Assembly (NCBI GenBank): GCA_947176545.1
Contig: CAMWRB010000079.1
Location: 1 to 6,033, forward strand
Length of the DNA: 6,033 nt
Direction: 5' to 3'
Source: an uncultured Porphyromonadaceae bacterium
Lineage (GTDB): Bacteria; Bacteroidota; Bacteroidia; Bacteroidales; Muribaculaceae
The translations under genes and the position numbers were made by a program. The stretch's first letter is position 1. Each line of letters opens with the position of its first letter. Under the pieces are notes generated by a model. It was given only the letters and a program-made list of their open reading frames with translations. It was not told the DNA's origin and searched no databases. Below, in pieces: positions 1 through 6,033 of this stretch.

Positions 1-1
1 C

Positions 2-52
2 ATCCAAGACATCAACAACGTTGATTTACAGGCAATAAACAATGCTTTATAA
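2..52 (+). CDS. 3' end of an unidentified upstream gene (partial)
   Basis: One frame is open from the left edge and ends at a TAA, giving a C-terminal tail that reads IQDINNVDLQAINNAL. The other two forward frames close earlier, at 22-24 and 36-38. The stop lies three bases before the exonuclease ATG, the same tight spacing seen among the downstream genes, so a co-transcribed upstream gene is plausible. In Bacteroides I recall dnaN (the sliding clamp) preceding this exonuclease, but the tail does not resemble the usual clamp ending (a MPM-type motif), so I do not name it. Sixteen codons are too few to prove coding. A non-coding leader is the alternative. Confidence 0.4.
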   Translation: MQDINNVDLQAINNAL

Positions 53-55
53 TAC

Positions 56-823
56 ATGAAACTTAATCTGAGCAGACCTTTAATATTCTTTGACCTCGAG
101 ACCACGGGCACCAACGTCACACATGACCGTATAGTCGAAATATGCGTCATCAAGGTTTTCCCGGACGGTCATTGCGAAGAGTATTCACGCAGGATAAATC
201 CGACAATTCCTATCCCGGCCGATGCCACGGCTGTCCACCATATTACCGATGAGATGGTGGCGTCCGAGCCGACGTTCAAAGATATTGCCGGGAGATTAAT
301 CAAATATTTTGAAGATTGTGATATCGCCGGTTACAACAGCAATAAATTTGACGTTCCGTTGCTGATAGAGGAGTTCGGACGTGCAGGCATAAAGTTTGAC
401 ATGGCCGGACGCCACTTCATCGATGTGCAGAATATATTCCACAAGATGGAACAGCGCACTCTTGTAGCTGCCTATAAGTTCTACTGCGGAAAAAATCTGG
501 ATGATGCCCATTCGGCCAATGCGGATACAAAGGCCACATACGAAGTGCTGATGGCGCAACTCGACAAATATCCTGAATTGCAGAATGATATGGCTTTCCT
601 ATCAAAGTTTTCCGGCATGGATAACGCTATTGATTTACAGGGTATGGTTCGCCGCGGACGCAATGGTGAGGCGGTGTTCGGATTCGGCAAATACAAGGGA
701 AAACCGGTGCAGGAAGTGTTCCGTAAGGAGCCCTCTTATTACAGCTGGATAATGAGCGGCGACTTTGCGCGCAACACCAAGGATGTGCTTACCGTAATAT
801 ATAACTCCACAAAACAACGATAG
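56..823 (+). CDS. DnaQ-like DEDDh 3'-5' exonuclease with ExoX-like C-terminal module
   Basis: This is a predicted cytoplasmic, metal-dependent 3'-5' exonuclease of the DnaQ (RNase T/DNA polymerase III epsilon) superfamily. All three exonuclease motifs are visible. Exo I is FFDLETTG with D13 and E15. Exo II is AGYNSNKFD with N94 and D99. Exo III is HSANAD with H152 and D157, the DEDDh arrangement. The HHITDEM segment at 61-67 is also typical. A separate C-terminal module (about 207-240, GFGKYKGKPVQEV then PSYYSWIM) matches the small FGKYKG/W domain found after ExoX-type nucleases, thought to help contact nucleic acid. There is no polymerase or PHP domain. The start is the first ATG after the upstream stop, and the stop abuts the coaBC ATG with no gap. 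It may proofread for the replicative polymerase or act in repair; the sequence cannot decide between these, nor between DNA and RNA as substrate. Confidence 0.9.
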   Translation: MKLNLSRPLIFFDLETTGTNVTHDRIVEICVIKVFPDGHCEEYSRRINPTIPIPADATAVHHITDEMVASEPTFKDIAGRLIKYFEDCDIAGYNSNKFDVPLLIEEFGRAGIKFDMAGRHFIDVQNIFHKMEQRTLVAAYKFYCGKNLDDAHSANADTKATYEVLMAQLDKYPELQNDMAFLSKFSGMDNAIDLQGMVRRGRNGEAVFGFGKYKGKPVQEVFRKEPSYYSWIMSGDFARNTKDVLTVIYNSTKQR

Positions 824-2080
824 ATGTCTCAACCACTCGAAGGGAAGCACATCGTGCTGGGTATTTCAGGAGGTATCGCCGCTTATAAGTCGGCGTATCT
901 GCTGCGTCTTCTTATCAAAGCAGGAGCTGAAGTTCAAGTTGTTATTACTCCTAACGGCAAGGAATTTATCACTCCCGCGACATTGGCCGCACTGAGCGGA
1001 AAGCCTGTGGTAAGTGAATTTTTTTCAGCCAATTCAGGTGAATGGCACAGTCATGTAGACCTGGGATTATGGGCCGACCTTATGGTAATAGCTCCCGCGA
1101 CAGCATCTACAATCGGTAAGATGGCCAACGGTATCGCAGACAATATGCTTATCACCACGTACCTGTCGGCTAAAGAACAGGTTATGGTCGCTCCGGCAAT
1201 GGACCTCGACATGTGGGCACATCCGTCGACACAGCGTAATGTCACGCAACTGCGGGAAGATGGAGTCATCATAGTGGAGCCACAAAGTGGTTTTCTGGCT
1301 TCCGGATTGACCGGCAAAGGTCGCATGGAGGAACCGGAGCAAATTCTGCGGGAAGTGATTGATTATTTCAAACATGCGGGTGAATCACATCAGTGTGATA
1401 CACAACCGGAAGAATCCGTCCACGATTTGGCCGGTAAACGGGTGATGATAACAGCCGGTCCGACATACGAAAATATAGACCCGGTACGTTTTATAGGCAA
1501 TTATTCATCCGGTAAGATGGGGTTTGCCCTGGCCGAGGAATGCGCGTCACGGGGTGCGGATGTCACCGTTATAGCCGGTCCTGTTGATGGAGCACTGACA
1601 CTCCCGGAGGGTATAAAGCGTATCGATGTTGTTTCTGCCCGCCAAATGCTCGAGGCATCCCTCAGCACATTCGAAGATTCGGACTATGCTATAATGGCAG
1701 CGGCTGTAGCAGACTATGCGCCGGCCGAAACAAGCGATGTCAAAATCAAACGGGAGGGAGTTGAAGAGCTGTGCATACGCCTCAGACGTAATCCGGATAT
1801 AGCCGCCACACTCGGCAGCCGGAAGGGCAACCGGATTCTTGTTGGTTTTGCTCTGGAAACAGACAATTGCCTTGAAAATGCCCGGCGTAAAATGGCCAAC
1901 AAGGGATTCGACATGATTGTGCTCAATGATGCGACAAAACCGGGTGCCGGATTTATGTGTGACACGAATATCGTCAGCATTGTCGATGCCAACGGAGTAG
2001 TAACTGAATATCCCTGCAAGTCCAAACGCGCCGTGGCTCACGATATAGTGGACAGCATGCTGGCATATTCTAAATTGTAA
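824..2080 (+). CDS. coaBC: Bifunctional phosphopantothenoylcysteine decarboxylase / phosphopantothenate-cysteine ligase
   Basis: CoaBC (Dfp) joins cysteine to 4'-phosphopantothenate (CoaB) and then decarboxylates the product to 4'-phosphopantetheine (CoaC, FMN-dependent) in coenzyme A synthesis. The length of 418 residues is normal. The N-terminal flavoprotein domain (about 7-183) has GISGGIAAYKS at 13-23, the likely catalytic histidine H77 in HVDLGLWADL, and APATAS at 90-95. A linker (about 184-200) leads to the CoaB domain, with ITAGPTYENIDPVRFIGNYSSGKMG at 209-233, AAAVADY at 292-298, KIKR at 307-310 and VGFALETDN at 340-348. The oddity lies in the CoaC half. The usual PxMNxxM motif reads PAMDLDM (Asp at 127), and the usual ACGDxGxGRM reads ASGLTGKGRM (Ser at 160). 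I recall the same changes in other Bacteroidota CoaBC, so they look lineage-wide rather than damage. The start follows the exonuclease stop directly. Confidence 0.96.
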   Translation: MSQPLEGKHIVLGISGGIAAYKSAYLLRLLIKAGAEVQVVITPNGKEFITPATLAALSGKPVVSEFFSANSGEWHSHVDLGLWADLMVIAPATASTIGKMANGIADNMLITTYLSAKEQVMVAPAMDLDMWAHPSTQRNVTQLREDGVIIVEPQSGFLASGLTGKGRMEEPEQILREVIDYFKHAGESHQCDTQPEESVHDLAGKRVMITAGPTYENIDPVRFIGNYSSGKMGFALAEECASRGADVTVIAGPVDGALTLPEGIKRIDVVSARQMLEASLSTFEDSDYAIMAAAVADYAPAETSDVKIKREGVEELCIRLRRNPDIAATLGSRKGNRILVGFALETDNCLENARRKMANKGFDMIVLNDATKPGAGFMCDTNIVSIVDANGVVTEYPCKSKRAVAHDIVDSMLAYSKL

Positions 2081-2085
2081 ATGAT

Positions 2086-3021
2086 ATGAGGTTGAGAAGT
2101 ATAATCGGAAGAACAGCATATGGCATCTGCGCTGTCACGGCCTTACTGTGTCTCGGCAGCCGTGCTTCGGCTCAGGAATTACACTGTACGGTAGAGGTAA
2201 ATTCCCAGGCTATCGAAGGCACCAACAAGAGTGTCTTTGAGTCTCTGCAAAGTGCTGTCAATGATTATCTTAACGAAACCAGATTCTCAACCTTGACTTT
2301 TAGTCCCAACGAGAGGATAGAGTGCCGTTTTTTTCTTACTGTCAAGGAGTATGACGGCGACCGGATAAAGGGAGACCTGCAGGTACAGGTCTCACGACCC
2401 ATATACAATACCAACATTTCGACAACACTCCTCAACTTCAAGGATACAAAGGTAGAGTTTGAATATCATGACGGTGACCCGCTGATATTTAACGAGACAT
2501 CCAATGACAATAACCTGACTGCGATACTCGACTTCTATGCCTATCTCTTTCTGGCGATAGATTCAGACTCATTCTCTCCGATGGGGGGACAGCAGTTTTA
2601 TGACAAAGCCCAGTCAATAGTACAGGCAGCTCAGTCTACGGGTGAAGTGGGTTGGAAAGCCTTTGAAGATACCAAAAACCGCTCGGCCGTCCTCTCATCT
2701 TACACCGATGGCAATACCCAAGGCATCAGACAGTTGCTGTATGACTATCACCGTAAGGGACTTGATGAGATGGTAACGTCGCTCGACAAGGGGAGGGCCA
2801 CTATTACCGAATCACTCAAGAATATACGAAAGATATATCAGAGCGCACCTATGTCGGTAGCCCTATCCATATTCCGTGATGCCAAAATGGATGAACTGGT
2901 CAATATTTATTCACAGGCCCCGGCGACGGAACGTGAAGAGGCGTACGAGATTCTGCAACCTATATATCCTACGGATGGCGAACGACTCGATAAGATTAAG
3001 AAAGGGTCGGAAAATAATTGA
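2086..3021 (+). CDS. Sec-exported DUF4835-family protein of unknown function
   Basis: This 311-residue protein has a clear type I signal peptide: a basic start (MRLRSIIGR), a hydrophobic stretch (about 10-24) and an ASA-Q cleavage site between A29 and Q30. No lipobox is present, so it should be released into the periplasm or reach the outer membrane without a lipid anchor. The mature start, QELHCTVEVNSQAIEGTNKS, and the later NERIECRFF (75-83) match my memory of the DUF4835 family found throughout Bacteroidota. The mature protein has exactly two cysteines, C34 and C80, suggesting a disulfide. The C-terminal part (about 205-305) looks helical and charged. There is no catalytic motif I recognise and no beta-barrel or transmembrane segment after the signal. 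The start is the second of two close ATGs: the first, at 2081, is followed at once by an in-frame stop. It lies 5 bp after coaBC. The function is unknown. Confidence 0.88.
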   Translation: MRLRSIIGRTAYGICAVTALLCLGSRASAQELHCTVEVNSQAIEGTNKSVFESLQSAVNDYLNETRFSTLTFSPNERIECRFFLTVKEYDGDRIKGDLQVQVSRPIYNTNISTTLLNFKDTKVEFEYHDGDPLIFNETSNDNNLTAILDFYAYLFLAIDSDSFSPMGGQQFYDKAQSIVQAAQSTGEVGWKAFEDTKNRSAVLSSYTDGNTQGIRQLLYDYHRKGLDEMVTSLDKGRATITESLKNIRKIYQSAPMSVALSIFRDAKMDELVNIYSQAPATEREEAYEILQPIYPTDGERLDKIKKGSENN

Positions 3022-3043
3022 TAAGTGATATAGATTTACGGCT

Positions 3044-4675
3044 ATGTTGTCACGATTGATAATCAAGAATTACGCTCTGATAGATGAGCTCGACCTTGAA
3101 CCGGGTGCGGGTATGTCCATCATAACAGGTGAGACAGGCGCGGGAAAATCCATTATGCTTGGTGCGCTGTCATTATTACTCGGAGGACGTGCCGACACAA
3201 AGACCGTGACCGACAGCAGCCGTAAGACAATCGTAGAGGCTCAGTTCAGCAATGACCTGATAGTAAGACGTGAAATCTCTCCCAACGGACGCTCCCGGGC
3301 ATTTATCGATGACAGTCCGGTGACTTTGCAACAATTGGAAGAGACGACCTCCGCTTTAATTGATATTCACAGTCAGCACGCCACACTTACTCTCAATTCG
3401 CGCGAAGGTCAGCTCAAGATAATAGATACCTTCGCAGACAACAACAAGTTGTTAGGTGAGTATCGCGAACTTTTCAGAAATTTTGTCGCTACACGCAATC
3501 ATATCAAGGAGCTGAAAGAGGAGACGGAACGCAACCGGGAAATGCGCGGGTTGCTCGAATATCGCCTTGAGATATTGGAAAAGCTGAATCCTAAAACCGG
3601 TGAACTGGCTGAGGTAGAACAGCGATATGACCTGTTGAGCGAAGCCGACAGGATACGTCATTTCCTTGCCGAAAGCTACAACAGCCTTGATGGTGACGAT
3701 GGAGCTTTATCCTCGATAATGACGGCACGTAATGCACTGGACAATATCAATATGTCGCTCGTGGATGATGATGCCGATACCGAAGACAGTATCGTATATC
3801 GCCTCCAAAGTCTCTACGTGGAACTGAAGGATATAGCCGAAACAATTCAGTCCATAGCCTCCGGGATAGAATCAAATCCTCAGGCACTGAGCAGAACGGC
3901 GGCGCGTATGAATGCACTTTACGAAGCGAAACGACAATTTAAGGTATCGGATGCCGATGAGCTTGTCACATTGCGCGAAGAGTTGCGCAACCGCTTGCAA
4001 TCCCTTAATAATGCGGAGACAGACATCTCGGAAATTGAGGGGAAAGCACGGGTACTCGCCTCGAAACTCAAGGAGAAATCGGCAGAATTGACTGAAAGGC
4101 GCAGAAGGGCAGCCGGAGCATTTGCGGAATTGTTGGAAAACCGTGCACGGCCTCTGGGACTTGCCAATCTTACATTCAAGGTTGATATCCGCTCCGGAAA
4201 GCTCACCTCGGATGGCGGCGACAACATAGAATTCCTATGCTCCTTTAATAAAAACGGTGTTCTCCTGCCAATGAGCAAGACAGCATCCGGCGGTGAATTG
4301 TCACGTCTGACTCTGGCTATCAAATCTATTATGGCTGAAAAAATGGAGATGCCGACAGTCATATTTGATGAGATTGATACCGGTGTGAGCGGCGAGATAG
4401 CCGATAAGATGGGAAAGATGATGGGGGAGATGTCGGCCAATACCCAGATTTTAGCCATCACACATCTGCCTCAGGTTGCAGCCAAGGGGCAACGTCATTA
4501 CAAGGTGTTCAAGGAGGATAGGGAGGAGAGAACCATCAGCCATATACGTCTGCTCGACGCTGAGGAACGCCGACATGAGATTGCCTCGATGATAAGCGGT
4601 GAGCAGATAACGTCAAGTGCGTTGCAGACAGCAGACGAATTATTGAAAACCTCAATCCAACCAAACGGTATATGA
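3044..4675 (+). CDS. recN: DNA double-strand break repair ATPase RecN
   Basis: RecN is a cytoplasmic SMC-like ATPase that acts early in recombinational repair of double-strand breaks. At 543 residues it is full length. Both halves of the split ABC ATPase head are present: the N-terminal MLSRLIIKNYALIDELDLE, Walker A GETGAGKS (29-36) and a Q-loop-like DIHSQHA (107-113); then the C-terminal signature SGGELSR (415-421), Walker B VIFDEIDTGVSG (439-450, with D442 and E443) and the switch histidine in ITHLPQVAA (472-480). Between them, about 140-365, is a charged region rich in Leu, Glu, Arg and Lys, consistent with the short antiparallel coiled coil of RecN, and an acidic patch DDDADTED at 241-248. 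It starts 22 bp after the exported-protein gene and ends in an ATGA overlap with rlmB. No LexA-type operator is apparent, and the gene seems to lack a promoter of its own. Confidence 0.97.
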   Translation: MLSRLIIKNYALIDELDLEPGAGMSIITGETGAGKSIMLGALSLLLGGRADTKTVTDSSRKTIVEAQFSNDLIVRREISPNGRSRAFIDDSPVTLQQLEETTSALIDIHSQHATLTLNSREGQLKIIDTFADNNKLLGEYRELFRNFVATRNHIKELKEETERNREMRGLLEYRLEILEKLNPKTGELAEVEQRYDLLSEADRIRHFLAESYNSLDGDDGALSSIMTARNALDNINMSLVDDDADTEDSIVYRLQSLYVELKDIAETIQSIASGIESNPQALSRTAARMNALYEAKRQFKVSDADELVTLREELRNRLQSLNNAETDISEIEGKARVLASKLKEKSAELTERRRRAAGAFAELLENRARPLGLANLTFKVDIRSGKLTSDGGDNIEFLCSFNKNGVLLPMSKTASGGELSRLTLAIKSIMAEKMEMPTVIFDEIDTGVSGEIADKMGKMMGEMSANTQILAITHLPQVAAKGQRHYKVFKEDREERTISHIRLLDAEERRHEIASMISGEQITSSALQTADELLKTSIQPNGI

Positions 4676-5418
4676 TAAGCAATAAAGACTATATATTCGG
4701 AATAAGGGCGGTAATTGAAGCCATCGAAGCCGGCCGTAATATTGACAAGATACTGGTACGCAAGGACCTCACGGGTGACCTTTCCCGAGAATTGTTTGGT
4801 AAAATCAAACAACGCGGACTGCTCATGCAGCGCGTTCCCGGCGAAAAGCTCAACCGTATCACCATGAAGAATCATCAGGGGGTGATAGCATTATTGTCTC
4901 CCATCGAATATCAGCATCTCGGCGACCTTATTCCCCTGTTCTATGAAGAGGGAAGGACGCCGTTGCTCATATTGCTCGATGGCCTGACTGACACCCGCAA
5001 TTTCGGAGCGATTGCCCGCACGGCTGAATGCGCAGGGGCTGACGCTATAGTCATACCGGAACGAAACAGTGTCAGCGTAACCCCGGATGCCGTCAAGACG
5101 TCAGCCGGAGCATTGCTTCACATCCCGGTGTGCCGTGTGAACACTATACTACAGGCTGTCAAGGAGTTGCACGACAACGGCTATCAGGTGGTAGGTGCGT
5201 CTGAAAAGGGTGCTGTCGATTATACAGAGTTAGATTACACCGTCCCGACAGCAATTGTCATGGGAGCTGAAAATACCGGTATCTCCAATGAGGTGCTCAG
5301 ACAATGTGACGCATTAGGTGCGATACCGATTCGAGGTCATATAGGCTCACTGAATGTATCGGTGGCAGCCGGTGTTATGATGTATGAGGCCGTCAGACAA
5401 CGAATGTGTAATAAATGA
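4672..5418 (+). CDS. rlmB: RlmB/TrmH-family 23S rRNA 2'-O-ribose methyltransferase (SPOUT)
   Basis: This 248-residue protein has the two-domain form of the RlmB/SpoU methyltransferases, which methylate the 2'-OH of an RNA ribose using S-adenosylmethionine; E. coli RlmB acts on G2251 of 23S rRNA. Residues about 5-80 form the N-terminal RNA-binding domain (YIFGIRAVIEAIEAG, KNHQGVIA). The SPOUT domain (about 97-245) carries motif 1, LDGLTDTRNFGAIARTAECAGA (102-123, with N110 and R116); motif 2, IVMGAENTGISNE (195-207, with E200); and motif 3, IGSLNVSVAAG (224-234, with N228). These form the trefoil-knot SAM site. The start overlaps the recN stop by four bases, which suggests translational coupling. 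RlmB is the best call from length and N-terminal domain, but the exact target nucleotide is inferred, and a related TrmH-group specificity is possible. Confidence 0.92.
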   Translation: MISNKDYIFGIRAVIEAIEAGRNIDKILVRKDLTGDLSRELFGKIKQRGLLMQRVPGEKLNRITMKNHQGVIALLSPIEYQHLGDLIPLFYEEGRTPLLILLDGLTDTRNFGAIARTAECAGADAIVIPERNSVSVTPDAVKTSAGALLHIPVCRVNTILQAVKELHDNGYQVVGASEKGAVDYTELDYTVPTAIVMGAENTGISNEVLRQCDALGAIPIRGHIGSLNVSVAAGVMMYEAVRQRMCNK

Positions 5419-5507
5419 GTACGGTTTTTCACTGAATACTGCGCCGGATGAACCTTTAAAATTTATTATTACGGGTGTCACCGCTTAGAAAATCGGAAAA
5501 TTCTTGC

Positions 5508-5515
5508 TATCTTTG
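5508..5515 (+). promoter_or_regulatory. Candidate Bacteroidota -7 promoter element before nusB
   Basis: TATCTTTG is an exact match to the TAnnTTTG consensus of the -7 element used by the primary sigma factor of Bacteroidota. It lies in the only sizeable intergenic gap of the window (5419-5545, 127 bp), 30 bp before the nusB ATG, implying a start site near 5520 and a leader of about 25 bases. The -33 element is weak: at the expected distance there is only a TTA (5485-5487) in place of TTG. The rest of the gap is AT-rich, and I see no convincing terminator hairpin with a T-tract after rlmB, so read-through from the upstream operon may also reach nusB. Confidence 0.6.
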
Positions 5516-5545
5516 TATTCAATATAAAACCATTCATAAAGAGTT

Positions 5546-6033
5546 ATGATAAATCGTGTGTTGATAAGAATGAAGGTTGTGCAGATGCTCTACTCCTATC
5601 TGCTTGTAGAGGATAAGTTCCGGCTTGAATCACAACCCGCCTCTCCGACCAAAGAAAAGAGATTCGCATATTCGCTTTATCTCGATATGTTGTATCTTAT
5701 GGTATCGATAGCCAAGGAGATAACTATCAAGGGGAAGCCCGGACCATTGGCAGAGACACGATTTATCAAGCGTCTGCTTGCCGATGACCACATCCGCAGC
5801 CTTATCTTCAAGTACAATGCCGGTGGATTTCCTTTCAAAAATGTCGTAACTCCGCTCGCAGACACCATAAGGGAATCCGGGCTTTACAAAAATTATCGAA
5901 AGAATCAGGATTTGGGCTCTATCGCGACAGAAAATATATGGCGCGACATCTTCAATATCATAATAATGCCCGATGCCGAGATTAACCGGATTATCGCTTC
6001 ACAACCCAACTATACGTTGGGCGGTGTAGAGAG
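5546..6033 (+). CDS. nusB: Transcription antitermination factor NusB, long Bacteroidota form (5' part)
   Basis: An open frame runs from this ATG off the right edge, giving 162 complete codons without a stop. NusB binds boxA RNA with NusE (ribosomal protein S10) and supports antitermination of rRNA operons. The opening MINRVLIRMKVVQMLYSYLL matches the first helix of NusB and is characteristic of Bacteroidota NusB proteins, which I recall as about 300 residues, twice the usual length. The residues that follow (about 25-160: SPTKEKRFAYSLYLDMLYLMVSIAKEI, then FIKRLLAD and IWRDIFNIIIMPD) form the predicted helical extra segment of this long form. The canonical RNA-binding core should lie beyond the window. 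An in-frame TAA at 5537-5539 makes this ATG the first possible one. There is no strong Shine-Dalgarno site. The name rests mainly on the N-terminus and remembered family form. Confidence 0.82.
   Translation, partial: MINRVLIRMKVVQMLYSYLLVEDKFRLESQPASPTKEKRFAYSLYLDMLYLMVSIAKEITIKGKPGPLAETRFIKRLLADDHIRSLIFKYNAGGFPFKNVVTPLADTIRESGLYKNYRKNQDLGSIATENIWRDIFNIIIMPDAEINRIIASQPNYTLGGVE

Noticed and set aside
21..53. TTGATT (21-26) and TATAAT (48-53) resembling an E. coli-type promoter just before the exonuclease.
   Set aside because: The spacing of 21 bp is too long, the -10 ends two bases before the ATG, and Bacteroidota promoters use TAnnTTTG rather than TATAAT.
343..350. TAAATTTG matching the TAnnTTTG -7 consensus inside the exonuclease gene.
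   Set aside because: It lies within an AAT-AAA-TTT-GAC coding stretch of the conserved Exo II motif. The nearest upstream TTG is about 24 bases away and no downstream gene needs it.
21..641. A 12-base exact direct repeat, TTGATTTACAGG, at 21-32 and 630-641, both in frame encoding DLQ.
   Set aside because: About one chance 12-mer pair is expected in a 6-kb window, and the flanking sequences do not match.
1019..1025. Seven-T run in coaBC, and another at 2328-2334 in the exported-protein gene, as possible slippage or frameshift sites.
   Set aside because: Both are read in frame as Phe-Phe with intact conserved sequence on either side, and there is no stem-loop or alternative product to suggest programmed slippage.
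1547..2119. A 190-codon reverse-strand open frame opposite coaBC.
   Set aside because: The forward strand has a full set of CoaB motifs here; the reverse product has no recognisable domain and is best explained as a shadow.
3919..4461. A 180-codon reverse-strand open frame opposite the C-terminal part of recN.
   Set aside because: It lies opposite the ABC signature and Walker B of RecN; its composition is a mirror of that coding sequence, with no domain of its own.
5473..5484. GGTGTCACC near-palindrome after rlmB as a terminator or operator.
   Set aside because: The arms are four bases with a one-base centre, so it cannot form a hairpin; there is no T-tract, and no regulator is implied.

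Overview
The window is a compact, almost entirely coding stretch of a chromosome from the phylum Bacteroidota, most likely order Bacteroidales and possibly a Muribaculaceae-like gut lineage. Three things point there: the DUF4835-type exported protein that begins QELHCTVEVN after its signal peptide; the long Bacteroidota form of NusB beginning MINRVLIRMKVVQMLYSYL; and a TAnnTTTG-type -7 promoter element, typical of the Bacteroidota primary sigma factor, with no Shine-Dalgarno-like sites before the genes. The assignment below phylum is a recollection-based inference.

Layout, all on the + strand: 2-52, the last 16 codons of an unidentified upstream gene; 56-823, a DnaQ-like DEDDh 3'-5' exonuclease with an ExoX-type C-terminal module; 824-2080, bifunctional CoaBC for coenzyme A synthesis; 2086-3021, a Sec-exported DUF4835-family protein of unknown function; 3044-4675, the DNA repair ATPase RecN; 4672-5418, an RlmB/TrmH-family 23S rRNA 2'-O-methyltransferase; 5419-5545, an intergenic region with a candidate promoter; 5546 to the right edge, the first 162 codons of nusB.

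The five complete genes look like one transcription unit. The gaps are 3, 0, 5 and 22 bp, and recN and rlmB overlap by 4 bp (ATGA). The unit mixes DNA metabolism (exonuclease, RecN), cofactor synthesis (CoaBC), rRNA modification (RlmB) and an envelope protein, which is more like a conserved housekeeping cluster than a dedicated pathway. nusB appears to start a new transcript from its own promoter.

I see no mobile element, CRISPR array, tRNA or rRNA gene, integration scar or phage gene, and no evidence of a novel defence or biosynthetic system. The points most worth a second look are the CoaC half of CoaBC, which lacks the canonical catalytic Asn and Cys and has no cysteine at all in the domain; the uncharacterised exported protein with a conserved-looking pair of cysteines; and the unusually built NusB.
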